A stretch of 64,000 nucleotides of DNA, from contig JBLFWM010000001.1 in assembly GCA_047611265.1 (NCBI GenBank), positions 280,230 to 344,229 of the forward strand, in the 5' to 3' direction. Below are positions 1 through 8,110 of the stretch, piece by piece (position 1 is the first letter of the stretch; each line of letters begins with the position of its first letter). The stretch is from GCA-2698665 sp047611265 (GTDB taxonomy: Bacteria > Pseudomonadota > Gammaproteobacteria > GCA-002705445 > GCA-002716945). The notes below the pieces were generated by a model, which saw only the letters and a program-made list of their open reading frames with translations, was not told where the DNA came from and made no database searches. The position numbers and the translations under genes were made by a program.

Positions 1-1
1 T

Positions 2-1084
2 TCAATAGTAGCTGATGAATTAAAATCAAAATATGAAAATTCACTATTAGTATGTAAAAATTCTTTGTCTAGTAATGATACTTATGAATCATTCTTAGGA
101 ACACTTAAAAAAGATTTTAATTCTTATCTTATATTTCGTGACTCCGTTATCGATATCATAATTAATAACTATATAAAGAAAGACCTTGATAATTTAAATG
201 TGAAATTTTCAAATTGGTTTCATGAGAGTGAATTAATAAAAGATGACTTTGTTTATCAAATATTAGAAAAAATAAAATCTAAAGATTTGTCCTATATAAA
301 AGATGGAGCTGTATGGTTTAAATCTACCAAATACGGAGATGATAAAGACAGGGTTCTTGTAAGAGCTAATGGAGCTTTGACATATTTTGCTACTGATATA
401 GCATACCATTCTCTTAAATTAGATAAATATGATCATATAATTAATATATGGGGCTCAGATCATCACGGGTATGTTCCAAGATTAACTAATGCATTAAAAG
501 GTATCGGTTATGATACAGACAAAATATCTATTCATTTAATACAATTTGCAAATTTATATAGAGATGGTAAAAAAATGTCCATGTCTACTAGGTCTGGTGA
601 ATTTATTACGCTGAAATCATTAGTTGACGAGATAGGGTCAGATGCAATTAACTTTTTTTATATTAATAAAAAAATTGAACAACATTTAGATTTTGATATC
701 AATACAGCATTATCTAAAGACAAGGATAACCCTGTTTATTACATTCAATATGCTCATGCTAGAATAGAAAAAATAATATCAAAAGTAAATTTAAGGGATC
801 TAGATTTTGATGATACAAAGTTAATGGATCCTAGGGAACAAGATTTGTTAAGATTATTGAACAACTACGAAGAGACTTTTAACGTAGCGATGGATACTCT
901 TCAGCCTCAAATAATTACTAATTATTTATACAAACTATCTCAAAGTTTCCATAGTTATTATGCAAATATAAAAATTATAGATGATGAAATCAACTATAGT
1001 AGAGTATCACTAGTAATTGCTATACAGAAAGTTTTAAAAAATGGTTTAAATTTATTTGATATAAATGCTCCCGAGGATATGTAA
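2..1084 (+). CDS. argS: Arginyl-tRNA synthetase, 3' part (5' end outside window)
   Basis: Charges tRNA-Arg with arginine in the cytoplasm. The reading frame is open from base 2 with no need for the internal TTG at 65, so the gene enters from the left and about 360 C-terminal residues are present. Seen: the class I catalytic-core segment WGSDHHGYVPRL, the KMSKS-equivalent GKKMSMSTRSGEFITL, which is the ArgRS-specific form, and the DALR anticodon-binding domain beginning near YYIQYAHARIEK. The HIGH motif lies upstream of the window. The stop overlaps the start of the next gene (TAATG), so the two are probably co-transcribed and translationally coupled. Confidence 0.96.
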   Translation, partial: SIVADELKSKYENSLLVCKNSLSSNDTYESFLGTLKKDFNSYLIFRDSVIDIIINNYIKKDLDNLNVKFSNWFHESELIKDDFVYQILEKIKSKDLSYIKDGAVWFKSTKYGDDKDRVLVRANGALTYFATDIAYHSLKLDKYDHIINIWGSDHHGYVPRLTNALKGIGYDTDKISIHLIQFANLYRDGKKMSMSTRSGEFITLKSLVDEIGSDAINFFYINKKIEQHLDFDINTALSKDKDNPVYYIQYAHARIEKIISKVNLRDLDFDDTKLMDPREQDLLRLLNNYEETFNVAMDTLQPQIITNYLYKLSQSFHSYYANIKIIDDEINYSRVSLVIAIQKVLKNGLNLFDINAPEDM

Positions 1085-1926
1085 TGAAGCAGAATAAAAT
1101 AGCTATGATTTATGATTTCGATGGGACACTTACTCCGAAAACTATGCAAGAATATACCCTGCTTCCAAAGCTAGGTTTAAATCCGAAGAGTTTTTGGGAT
1201 TCTATTAATGAAGAATCAAAAAGAACTGGTGGCGAAACAATGATGGTGTTCATGAGACATTTACTAGACCAAGCAAAAGAAAAAGATATAAAGATATCTA
1301 AAAATGAATTCTTTAAAATGGGGAAAGATATTAAATACTATCAAGGGGTAAGCGAATGGTTTGATAATATCAACAAATATGTGAAAAAGTTATCTGGAAA
1401 TGACATACAGATTTATCATTATATTATATCTGCTGGCCATATGGAAATTCTAGACGGAGTCTCTATTAAAAAGTATATAAGGAAAATTTTTGCTTCAGAA
1501 TATTTTTATAACAAAAATAAACATGCAGTCTTTCCAAAAATTGTTGTTACTGATACTACAAAAACTCAATATCTATTTAGGATTAACAAAGGTAAAGAAA
1601 AATTATCTGAAAGCATTAATACTCATATGTCAGAAGATAAAAGACCAATTCCATTTGATAATATGATTTATATTGGAGATGGGTTAACTGATGTACCAAG
1701 CATGGCTTTAATAAAAAAAGAAGGTGGCCATTCGATTGCTGTTTATCAGAAGAAATTAAAAGAGCAAGTAATTATATGTAAAGAGCTTTCTCAGGCAAAT
1801 AGAGTAGATTTTATAGCAGAAGCAGACTATAGAAAAAATTCAAATCTATACAAAAAAACATGTTTACTGCTTAATTATGTTGTCGCTAAAATACAATATG
1901 ATTTAGAGTTAAAAAAATCAAAATAA
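1084..1926 (+). CDS. HAD-superfamily phosphatase, substrate unknown
   Basis: A 280-residue hydrolase of the haloacid dehalogenase superfamily, probably a cytoplasmic phosphatase. Motif I is DFDGT at residues 11-15 (nucleophile Asp11, acid/base Asp13), a motif II-like serine lies in IISAGHM near 116, and motif IV is GDGLTD at 198-203. The insert between motifs I and II fits a phosphoserine-phosphatase-like (subfamily I) cap. The start overlaps the argS stop by one base (TAATG). It ends three bases before the convergent speD-like gene. The family is clear from the motifs, but the substrate cannot be read from sequence; the argS linkage is positional only. Confidence 0.85.
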   Translation: MKQNKIAMIYDFDGTLTPKTMQEYTLLPKLGLNPKSFWDSINEESKRTGGETMMVFMRHLLDQAKEKDIKISKNEFFKMGKDIKYYQGVSEWFDNINKYVKKLSGNDIQIYHYIISAGHMEILDGVSIKKYIRKIFASEYFYNKNKHAVFPKIVVTDTTKTQYLFRINKGKEKLSESINTHMSEDKRPIPFDNMIYIGDGLTDVPSMALIKKEGGHSIAVYQKKLKEQVIICKELSQANRVDFIAEADYRKNSNLYKKTCLLLNYVVAKIQYDLELKKSK

Positions 1927-1929
1927 AAA

Positions 1930-2313
1930 TTAATTTTCCTCAATCATAATAAGATCAGTTTTTCTATCTAAAAATTTATACTGTAACTTAGTTACATCAT
2001 AGGAGTCTTTCAAATGTTTAATAACAATATTAAGGTCAAAAGGCTTGCAGCTATAGACATCTAGTTGAAATAACCCTGGCTTTTGTTCATCCCAGATATG
2101 CAACACAATGTGGCTAGTTTCAATTAAAGCCATACATGTAATTCCCCTATTGCCTTTTTGATCAACATAAGAAATATTAGGGCCTTGCATAAGTTTCATA
2201 TCAATCTTAGTGATAAGAGACTGCATCCAATCTAATACATACCCAAGATTATCACGCATTGGGCAATTATCTACCTCAGCTCTAATTAAAAGATGTTTAT
2301 GATCTAAAGCCAT
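1930..2313 (-). CDS. SpeD-like pyruvoyl decarboxylase, class Ib-type with altered cleavage site
   Basis: A 127-residue relative of class Ib S-adenosylmethionine decarboxylase, a self-cleaving enzyme whose internal serine becomes a pyruvoyl cofactor. Counting from the ATG at 2313: the cleavage-site serine is Ser67 in ETSH, followed by His72 and Cys89, matching Ser63, His68 and Cys83 of the Thermotoga enzyme. The residue before the serine is Thr instead of the usual Glu. A GTG at 2319 is in frame, but AAGGA sits only two bases before it and eight before the ATG, so the ATG is preferred. It is divergent from speE, 91 bases away, suggesting a shared polyamine role. The substrate could be AdoMet, or ornithine or arginine as for some neofunctionalised SpeD homologues. 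Confidence 0.78.
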   Translation of the reverse strand: MALDHKHLLIRAEVDNCPMRDNLGYVLDWMQSLITKIDMKLMQGPNISYVDQKGNRGITCMALIETSHIVLHIWDEQKPGLFQLDVYSCKPFDLNIVIKHLKDSYDVTKLQYKFLDRKTDLIMIEEN

Positions 2314-2404
2314 CGTCACTATCCTTTGTATAAATAATATTAATATCAGAGTATAATCGCAAATGACAAAACTCCAAAGTAGTGATGATTATATATAAAG
2401 AATA

Positions 2405-3127
2405 ATGTTAGTAAAAGAATATAATAAAGAATCCGGAACACAATTTAGTATAGAATGCGAAAAACTGCTATATAAAGCTAAATCAAAGTTTCAAAACATA
2501 AAAGTATATAAGTCTAAAAAATATGGAAATATTTTAATGTTAGATAATTGTTTTATGCTAACGGAAAAAGGTAATGACCAATATCATAATAAATGCATCT
2601 CCTTGATTAGTAAAAAATTAAAAAATATTGACATATTAATCATAGGTGGCGGAGATTTTGGTTTAGTTAAAGGATTATTTGGGAAACTCAGTATAAACAG
2701 TTTAAATCTAGTAGAAATTGATGACCAAGTTATTAATGTGTCTCGAAAATTCTTTTCATCATTTTTTAAATTAAATAAAAACTCTCAAAATAAAACTAAT
2801 ATCTTGATAGAGGATGGATATGAATGGGTTAAAAATAATAATACCTTGAAATTTGATGTAATCATTGTTGACTGTACAGACCCAAATTTAATAGCAAAAA
2901 AGCTATACTCTGAAAAATTTTATAAAAGTATTTTTAATAATCTAAAGGGTAATGGTGTATTAATTCAACAAAGTGGCTCTCCATATCTTGATGAAAAGAA
3001 AATAATAGCACCCACAAAAAAGAAGTTAGATAAAATTGGTTTTAAAGATATATCGCTTCATGAGTTTAATATGCCTATTTATCCACTAGGATTATGGTCA
3101 TTTATAAAATGTAAAAAGGCGCAATAA
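2405..3127 (+). CDS. speE: Spermidine synthase family aminopropyltransferase
   Basis: A 240-residue polyamine aminopropyltransferase that would move the aminopropyl group of decarboxylated AdoMet to putrescine or a similar amine. Seen: the nucleotide-binding loop GGGDFG at 81-86, acidic LVEID at 102-106, DG at 137-138 and the catalytic segment VDCTDP at 155-160. Tyr60-His61 sits where the family has Y-H-E, but the glutamate is Asn here and the glycine-rich loop reads GGGDFG rather than GGGDGG. The protein is also shorter than E. coli SpeE (about 288 residues), so amine specificity may differ. It is divergent from a SpeD-like gene. Its stop lies inside a hairpin shared with the amt 3' end. Confidence 0.85.
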   Translation: MLVKEYNKESGTQFSIECEKLLYKAKSKFQNIKVYKSKKYGNILMLDNCFMLTEKGNDQYHNKCISLISKKLKNIDILIIGGGDFGLVKGLFGKLSINSLNLVEIDDQVINVSRKFFSSFFKLNKNSQNKTNILIEDGYEWVKNNNTLKFDVIIVDCTDPNLIAKKLYSEKFYKSIFNNLKGNGVLIQQSGSPYLDEKKIIAPTKKKLDKIGFKDISLHEFNMPIYPLGLWSFIKCKKAQ

Positions 3128-3141
3128 ATTATCACGCCTTT
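3115..3141 (-). terminator. Hairpin terminator behind amt, overlapping the speE stop
   Basis: A perfect 7-bp stem (AAAGGCG with CGCCTTT) encloses a 13-base loop. Read on the minus strand it is followed by five T residues, a fair intrinsic terminator 20 bases beyond the amt stop. On the plus strand the T run is only three, so it would end speE less well. The left arm contains the last speE codons. Confidence 0.65.
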
Positions 3142-3160
3142 CACAATAGTGTTTAATTAA

Positions 3161-4429
3161 CTATTTTTGTGGGTATACAGACGGTCCTCCATCAAATGAT
3201 TTACTAAATTCTGGATATGCCTCTAAACCACATTCAGATAAATCTACACCTTCATCTTCTTCTTCAGCGGTAACCCTTAATCCAAATATCATATTAATGA
3301 TTGACCAAACAATCAAACTAACAATAAATGTCCATAAGAAAATTACGAGAGTTCCATAGATTTGAGCGCCTAATGTGCCACCTGTTAAAGTAACTGCCAT
3401 TAAACCCCAAACACCACAGGTTCCATGTGCTGATATTGCTCCAACAGGATCATCTATTTTCATTTTATCTAACGTAATGATAGAGAAAACAACTAAGAAT
3501 CCGCCTATAGAACCAATTATTAAAGCCAAGCCAGGTGTTGGTGCCAAAGGTTCAGCTGTTATTGACACAAGTCCGCCAATTGCTCCATTTAGAGCCATTG
3601 TAAGATCTGACTTACCAAACATTAATTTTGCTAAGATAAGAGCTCCCATTACACCACCAGCTGCTGCTAGATTAGTATTAACAAATATCATGGCTACTGC
3701 ATTAGCTTCTGCAACATTGGAAATAATTAACTCAGACCCACCATTGAATCCAAACCATCCTAACCAAAGAATAAAAGTACCTAAAGTTGCTAGGGGTAAA
3801 TTAGCACCGGGCATTGCTTGAGGCTTCCCATCCTTATACTTACCTCTTCTTGAACCAAGCACCATAACTCCAGCTAATGCTGCTGCTGCACCACATAAAT
3901 GTACAACACCAGATCCAGCAAAATCCATAAATCCTGCTTCGTCTAAGAATCCGCCACCCCATTTCCAATATCCTTGTACTGGATAAATTATACTAGTCAT
4001 GAAGACACAGAATAATAAAAATGGCCATAGTTTCATTCTCTCAGCTACTGCTCCAGAAATAATAGAACAAGCTGTTGCAACAAATACTACTTGAAAAAAG
4101 TGATCTGCGATTCCTGAATAGTAGATTTCTCCGCCACTCTTAATAACATCTGCTGTCGCATTATCACCACTCAGAAAGAATGATAAATCAGGCACAACAC
4201 CTGACCCTCCTGCTGGGTACATCAAGTTATATCCAACTACCATATACATAATAGTAGCTATGGAATATAACGAAATATTTTTAGTAAGTATTTCTGCTGT
4301 ATTTTTTGCTCTGACAAGTCCGGATTCAAGCATTGTAAATCCAGCTGCCATCCACATGACGAACGCACCCATTACTAAAAAATAAAAAGTATCTAGCGCG
4401 TAAGCCAACTCAATGAGTTGATTTTCCAT
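3161..4429 (-). CDS. amt: Ammonium transporter
   Basis: A 422-residue Amt/Mep/Rh-family channel for ammonium uptake across the inner membrane, with about 11 hydrophobic segments. The twin pore histidines are visible as His177 (GVVHLCG) and His335 (SAHGTCG), and the family signature around DFAGSGVVH is intact. The C-terminal tail after about residue 380 is cytosolic and would be the PII-binding part. It is the last gene of a porin, PII, amt operon, with 33 bases between the PII gene and amt. The PII neighbour implies control by glutamine status, with PII blocking the channel when nitrogen is plentiful. Full length for the family. Confidence 0.96.
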   Translation of the reverse strand: MENQLIELAYALDTFYFLVMGAFVMWMAAGFTMLESGLVRAKNTAEILTKNISLYSIATIMYMVVGYNLMYPAGGSGVVPDLSFFLSGDNATADVIKSGGEIYYSGIADHFFQVVFVATACSIISGAVAERMKLWPFLLFCVFMTSIIYPVQGYWKWGGGFLDEAGFMDFAGSGVVHLCGAAAALAGVMVLGSRRGKYKDGKPQAMPGANLPLATLGTFILWLGWFGFNGGSELIISNVAEANAVAMIFVNTNLAAAGGVMGALILAKLMFGKSDLTMALNGAIGGLVSITAEPLAPTPGLALIIGSIGGFLVVFSIITLDKMKIDDPVGAISAHGTCGVWGLMAVTLTGGTLGAQIYGTLVIFLWTFIVSLIVWSIINMIFGLRVTAEEEDEGVDLSECGLEAYPEFSKSFDGGPSVYPQK

Positions 4430-4462
4430 GATTAGGGTCTCCTAATTAATAAAGTTTATTAA

Positions 4463-4801
4463 CTAAAGAGCCTCTTTTCCTCTTTCACCAGTTCTTACAC
4501 GTATTGCTTCTTGAAGTTCAAGAACAAAGATTTTTCCATCTCCGATTTTACCTGTACTTGCTGTTTTTAGAATGGTATCTATTGTGTTATCGACTAGATC
4601 ATCACTAACGGCAATTTCAAGTTTGATCTTCGGTAAAAAATCAACTACGTATTCAGCACCACGATAAAGTTCAGTATGGCCCTTTTGTCTTCCAAACCCC
4701 TTAACCTCAGTTGCTGTAATACCTTGCACACCTATAGCGGATAGTGCCTCTCTTACTTCATCGAGCTTAAATGGCTTGATTACTGCTATTACTAATTTCA
4801 T
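4463..4801 (-). CDS. glnK: Nitrogen regulatory PII protein (GlnK type)
   Basis: A 112-residue trimeric PII signal protein that senses ATP/ADP and 2-oxoglutarate and controls Amt. The T-loop is clear, with Tyr51 in RGAEYVVDF, the usual uridylylation target, and the C-terminal signature TGKIGDGKIFV near 83-93 is present. Length is standard. Placement directly before amt supports a GlnK rather than GlnB role; sequence alone does not separate the two. It lies behind the putative sigma-54 promoter at 5609-5624, which would make it inducible by nitrogen limitation. Confidence 0.95.
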   Translation of the reverse strand: MKLVIAVIKPFKLDEVREALSAIGVQGITATEVKGFGRQKGHTELYRGAEYVVDFLPKIKLEIAVSDDLVDNTIDTILKTASTGKIGDGKIFVLELQEAIRVRTGERGKEAL

Positions 4802-4844
4802 TGATAAACGTCTCCCTAAAATTTAATTATAACTTAAAATATTG

Positions 4845-5519
4845 TTAGAAACTATAGCCTAAAGTAAAGACAGCAAACGTTGTGTCTTTATATTTTGCAG
4901 CACCAGTTATGTCATCATCGTTTTTACCAACTTGAAGACCAACATCAGCTCCGGCAAAATTAGTACTATAATCTACTGTCCAAACATTACCTTTGAGTGT
5001 ATCGCCACCCCATGCACCTACTGCAAGAGTTAAAGGCAAGCCAACTCCATCTAAAGCTAATGATATAGAAGTATATTGGTAAGAATCATTAGTAGCAGTT
5101 TTATATTTACCAGTAGAATGATCTACTGAAACTGCACCCATAGCGATTCCCATATTAACTTCTTCATAATCACTGTCAAAGTTATCAGTATAATAGTACC
5201 CAGTAGCACCAACATACAGATCAGCACCTATAGCACTAAAACCATAACCTGCATAGTAATCATGCTCGAGGCCAGTGTCTACATCAGCCCACCATGTGCC
5301 AAGATAAAAGCCTCCATTTTCATAGTCAGCTCCAAAGCTAACTGCTGATGTGCTTTGATAAACACCTCTATACCAGTAATCTGACATATAACCAACGTTG
5401 TAACTAACCGAAGATTCTTCTTCAACAACCGCTGCTGATTCAGATGCAACAGCGAAAGGTACAGACATTGTGACTGCCATAACAACTGATAAAAATTTAC
5501 TCATTAATTTATTCATCAT
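4845..5519 (-). CDS. TorF-family putative outer-membrane porin
   Basis: A 224-residue predicted outer-membrane beta-barrel protein. Residues 1-25 form a Sec signal peptide ending near AVASES. The mature part has alternating aromatic and polar residues and ends TLGYSF with a terminal Phe, typical of outer-membrane proteins. It matches the conserved family (TIGR02001 / TorF) commonly found before glnK-amt in proteobacteria. The likely role is passage of small nitrogen compounds through the outer membrane, inferred from the operon. GGAG lies five bases before the first of two adjacent ATG codons. It is the first gene after the sigma-54-like promoter. Confidence 0.82.
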   Translation of the reverse strand: MMNKLMSKFLSVVMAVTMSVPFAVASESAAVVEEESSVSYNVGYMSDYWYRGVYQSTSAVSFGADYENGGFYLGTWWADVDTGLEHDYYAGYGFSAIGADLYVGATGYYYTDNFDSDYEEVNMGIAMGAVSVDHSTGKYKTATNDSYQYTSISLALDGVGLPLTLAVGAWGGDTLKGNVWTVDYSTNFAGADVGLQVGKNDDDITGAAKYKDTTFAVFTLGYSF

Positions 5520-5608
5520 ATTTTCTCCATTTATATTATAATCATTTCAAGTTTTAAATTTCAGTTCGACGCTTATCAGTGATAAAAGTCTAGCTTCGTT
5601 ATACATAA

Positions 5609-5624
5609 TGCATATACCATGCCA
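5609..5624 (-). promoter_or_regulatory. Putative sigma-54 promoter of the porin-glnK-amt operon
   Basis: The minus strand reads TGGCATGGTATATGCA. It has the invariant GG and GC of sigma-54 promoters with exactly ten bases between them, against the consensus TGGCAC-N5-TTGCA. It lies about 90 bases before the porin start, leaving an untranslated leader of roughly 80 bases. The nitrogen-uptake content of the operon fits RpoN/NtrC control. The motif is seen; activity is inferred. Confidence 0.6.
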
Positions 5625-5744
5625 ACATAACTTTATTAAATAATATATATCTGTATATGTATTAAATATGGCGCATGATATAATATTTTAATCAATACAA
5701 TAAATGCTTATAAGCGCATTATAATAATATAATCGCGCGCAATG

Positions 5745-5761
5745 TGCTCAAAATAGGTGCA
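5745..5761. promoter_or_regulatory. Putative NtrC binding site
   Basis: The 17-base sequence TGCTCAAAATAGGTGCA resembles the NtrC operator, an inverted TGCACC/GGTGCA with a 5-base spacer; one half is perfect and the other has changes. It lies about 120 bases upstream of the sigma-54-like element, a normal distance for an NtrC enhancer. It also sits just before the ubiK start, so part of it may serve as that gene's ribosome binding region. Confidence 0.4.
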
Positions 5762-5766
5762 AAGAT

Positions 5767-5985
5767 ATGAATTCAAAAACAATATTAGAACTTGTTGGTA
5801 AAATAGAAAAATTAATACCATCTAATGAGAGCGGAATTAAAGATGATATAAAATCGAATATTAAAATATTAATTGAAGACTATTTACATAAATTAAACTT
5901 AGTGACTAGGGAAGAATTTGATATACAGCAAAAGGTACTTCTTAAAACTAGGCTTAAAATAGAAGAGTTAGAAAAGAAATTATAA
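5767..5985 (+). CDS. ubiK: Ubiquinone biosynthesis accessory factor UbiK
   Basis: A 72-residue coiled-coil protein of the UbiK/YqiC (BMFP) family. In E. coli UbiK binds UbiJ and helps the soluble ubiquinone-synthesis complex in aerobic conditions. The C-terminal half carries the family pattern LNLVTREEFDIQQKVLLKTR followed by an EELEKKL coiled-coil end. Length is close to the usual 75-100 residues. The partner ubiJ lies in this window at 19251-19841. It stands alone on the plus strand between two minus-strand genes. Confidence 0.88.
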   Translation: MNSKTILELVGKIEKLIPSNESGIKDDIKSNIKILIEDYLHKLNLVTREEFDIQQKVLLKTRLKIEELEKKL

Positions 5986-5986
5986 A

Positions 5987-6484
5987 TTAATTAGACTCAG
6001 ATAAAATATAGTCTACCGCTGACTTAATTTCATTATCAGATAAAGAGCTTACTCCACCTTTCGCAGGCATAATTCCTATCCCATTTATGGCACTAGCATA
6101 AAGAGCATCTTTCCCTTTTGCTAATCTATCTGACCATTGGCTATTATTACCAATTACAGGAGCACCAGCTGCTCCACTAGTATGGCATGACATGCAGACA
6201 GTATTATAAACTTCTTTAGCAGTAAGAATTTTTGTTTCAGAAACACTTGCTACCATTACTTCCTGCTTAATAGAAGGGTTACTTGCTAGATTTATTTTTC
6301 CTGATGGTGCTATTCTTTGATTAGTATCACTTTGTATTTGAACTTTATAGTTTTCACTTGCACTAGATGCGTATCCAGCAAAAACATTAGAGAGAATAGC
6401 TATAAAAATAGCTAACCCTATAATTATTACCGATACTATTGCAAAGACCTTATAAAATTCTGCGTCTGTTACTTTATGTTCCAT
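5987..6484 (-). CDS. Cytochrome c5-type membrane-anchored c-type cytochrome
   Basis: A 165-residue electron carrier with one haem c. An N-terminal hydrophobic segment at about residues 13-37 anchors it in the inner membrane, with the C-terminal domain in the periplasm. The haem motif is C97-M-S-C100-H101, and the axial methionine is probably the Met of GIGIMPAKGG near 138. The spacing fits cytochrome c5 (CycB), which passes electrons from the bc1 complex to terminal oxidases. It is separated from ubiK by a single base, tail to tail. Confidence 0.88.
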   Translation of the reverse strand: MEHKVTDAEFYKVFAIVSVIIIGLAIFIAILSNVFAGYASSASENYKVQIQSDTNQRIAPSGKINLASNPSIKQEVMVASVSETKILTAKEVYNTVCMSCHTSGAAGAPVIGNNSQWSDRLAKGKDALYASAINGIGIMPAKGGVSSLSDNEIKSAVDYILSESN

Positions 6485-6556
6485 ATTAGAGATTTTTCCA
6501 TGTTTTCTTTCTTGTGTAGATTATACTAAAAGAAATAATAAATTCATCATAAATTT

Positions 6557-6630
6557 GCGTCTGTAGCTCAGTTGGATAGAGCATTAGCTTCCGAAGCTAA
6601 AGGTCAGAAGTTCGAATCTTCTCAGGCGCT
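6557..6630 (+). tRNA. tRNA-Arg(CCG)
   Basis: A complete cloverleaf can be drawn. The 7-bp acceptor stem pairs GCGTCTG with CAGGCGC (one G-T pair). The D arm is TAGCTCAGTTGGATAGAGC, and the anticodon stem TTAGC/GCTAA holds the loop TTCCGAA with anticodon CCG, which reads codon CGG. The T arm contains TTCGAATC. The discriminator base is T at 6630 and CCA is not encoded. That discriminator is also the last base of the folD stop codon on the other strand. Confidence 0.93.
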
Positions 6631-7478
6631 CAACCAATCCTTTCAGCTGCAATTATAGTATTTTCAATTAAAGCGCAAACTGTCATGGGGCCAACGCCAC
6701 CAGGTACAGGAGTTATCGCCGAAGCTTTTTGTGATGCAGACTCAAAATCAACATCTCCACATAATTTACCATCTATATTATGAATTCCAACATCAATAAC
6801 AATGCAACCCTCTGGTATCTGGTCTCCATTAATAAATTTAGGTATACCTACAGCAACTATAACAACATCTGCATCTGCCAACTTAGAGTTAAGATCTTTA
6901 GTGCGAGAATGACATATCGTTACAGTAGCATGCTGTTGTAAACACAATATTGCGACTGGTTTGCCTACAATATTTGATCTACCTACGACTGTCACATTTT
7001 TCCCACTTAAATTGGTACCCGTAGATGCCAGCATCTGCATTATCCCTTTAGGCGTGCATGATACCAATGTATCTTCACCTAAGAATAATTTACCTACATT
7101 TGTTGGGGTGAAACCATCAACATCTTTTGACGGATCAATTTTATTTAAAATTTTTGTAACAGATATATGGTCTGGTAATGGCAGTTGAACTATAACCCCA
7201 TGTATACTCTTATCATTATTAATATTATCAATTTGATTTAAAATTTCTTCTTCTGTAACAGTTGCTTCAAATCTCATAATATCAGATTCTATTCCTGCTT
7301 TTACAGCAAATTTTTCTTTCTGTGCAACATAACTAGCTGACGCTTTCATGTCACCCACCAACATAACAATTAACTTTGGTTTAATATTTTTCTTATTGAG
7401 TTCTAGTACTTTATTTTTTAGATCAGTTGTCAATATGATTTCTGCAACTTCTCTTCCACTTATAACTTTAGCAACCAT
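6630..7478 (-). CDS. folD: Bifunctional methylenetetrahydrofolate dehydrogenase/cyclohydrolase
   Basis: A 282-residue cytoplasmic enzyme that interconverts 5,10-methylene-THF, methenyl-THF and 10-formyl-THF using NADP. Seen: the catalytic pair Tyr50 and Lys54 in SYVAQKEK, the signature GKNVTVVGRSNIVGKP, and the conserved C-terminal ITPVPGGVGPMT. Length is standard. The stop codon TGA shares one base with the 3' end of tRNA-Arg on the opposite strand. One-carbon units made here would serve folA/thyA, which are also in the window. Confidence 0.97.
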   Translation of the reverse strand: MVAKVISGREVAEIILTTDLKNKVLELNKKNIKPKLIVMLVGDMKASASYVAQKEKFAVKAGIESDIMRFEATVTEEEILNQIDNINNDKSIHGVIVQLPLPDHISVTKILNKIDPSKDVDGFTPTNVGKLFLGEDTLVSCTPKGIMQMLASTGTNLSGKNVTVVGRSNIVGKPVAILCLQQHATVTICHSRTKDLNSKLADADVVIVAVGIPKFINGDQIPEGCIVIDVGIHNIDGKLCGDVDFESASQKASAITPVPGGVGPMTVCALIENTIIAAERIG

Positions 7479-7495
7479 TTTTCTCTCCTATGAAA

Positions 7496-8110
7496 TCAAT
7501 TTAACCTTTCTTTATCTACTAATAGCTGAACAACATCATATAGCTCTTGATACGAGCTAACATGTGAGCCACTAGTTTTATATTTACCGTTTATAACCAA
7601 TGTGGGTACAGATTTAATCTGATATTGATTAGCCAATCTTGATGCTTTTTTGATACGAATTTCTGTTCCAAATGAATCTAAAATCTTCAGGAACTTATCA
7701 GCATCATAACCTTCTTCTTTTATAAAATTAGCTAACTTTTCTTTTGTATCTAATCTATTACTATTTACATGTATTTCAGCAAATACTTTCTCATGAAGAT
7801 TATCATCTAATTTCATTTGTTGAAGAGCATAATAGGCTTTAGCGTGGAGTTCCCAAGAATCTCTAAGTGCAACCGGTACTTTAATTAATATCGTATCTTT
7901 ATCTAAATTCGACTCTATATCATTTATTGTAGGCTCTAGACTATAACAATGAGGGCAACCGTACCAAAAAAATTCATATATCACTACCTTATCGCTTTCC
8001 GTTTGTTTTTGATTTGATATTTGAACATATTTCTGCGAAGAATCTGCGGCCATAGTAAAGCCACTAAATACTAATGTTAGCACTATTGATACAAGGGATA
8101 ATACTCTCAT
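7496..8110 (-). CDS. dsbA: Periplasmic thiol:disulfide oxidoreductase DsbA
   Basis: A 204-residue protein that forms disulfides in exported proteins. A Sec signal peptide covers residues 1-21, ending AMAA-like at GFTMAADS. The thioredoxin-fold active site is C52-P-H-C55 in WYGCPHCYS, the DsbA dipeptide, and the cis-Pro loop is visible as KSVPTLVING. The start overlaps the cytochrome c4 stop by one base. The cytochrome c4-dsbA order is common near polA in gammaproteobacteria. Confidence 0.95.
   Translation of the reverse strand: MRVLSLVSIVLTLVFSGFTMAADSSQKYVQISNQKQTESDKVVIYEFFWYGCPHCYSLEPTINDIESNLDKDTILIKVPVALRDSWELHAKAYYALQQMKLDDNLHEKVFAEIHVNSNRLDTKEKLANFIKEEGYDADKFLKILDSFGTEIRIKKASRLANQYQIKSVPTLVINGKYKTSGSHVSSYQELYDVVQLLVDKERLN

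Noticed and set aside
65..1084. argS starting at the internal TTG at 65
   Set aside because: The frame is open back to base 2 and catalytic motifs upstream are missing, so the gene is simply cut by the window edge.
5701..5722. Second NtrC-type site around AATGCTTATAAGCGCATT
   Set aside because: The inverted halves match poorly and the spacing does not fit the 17-base site.
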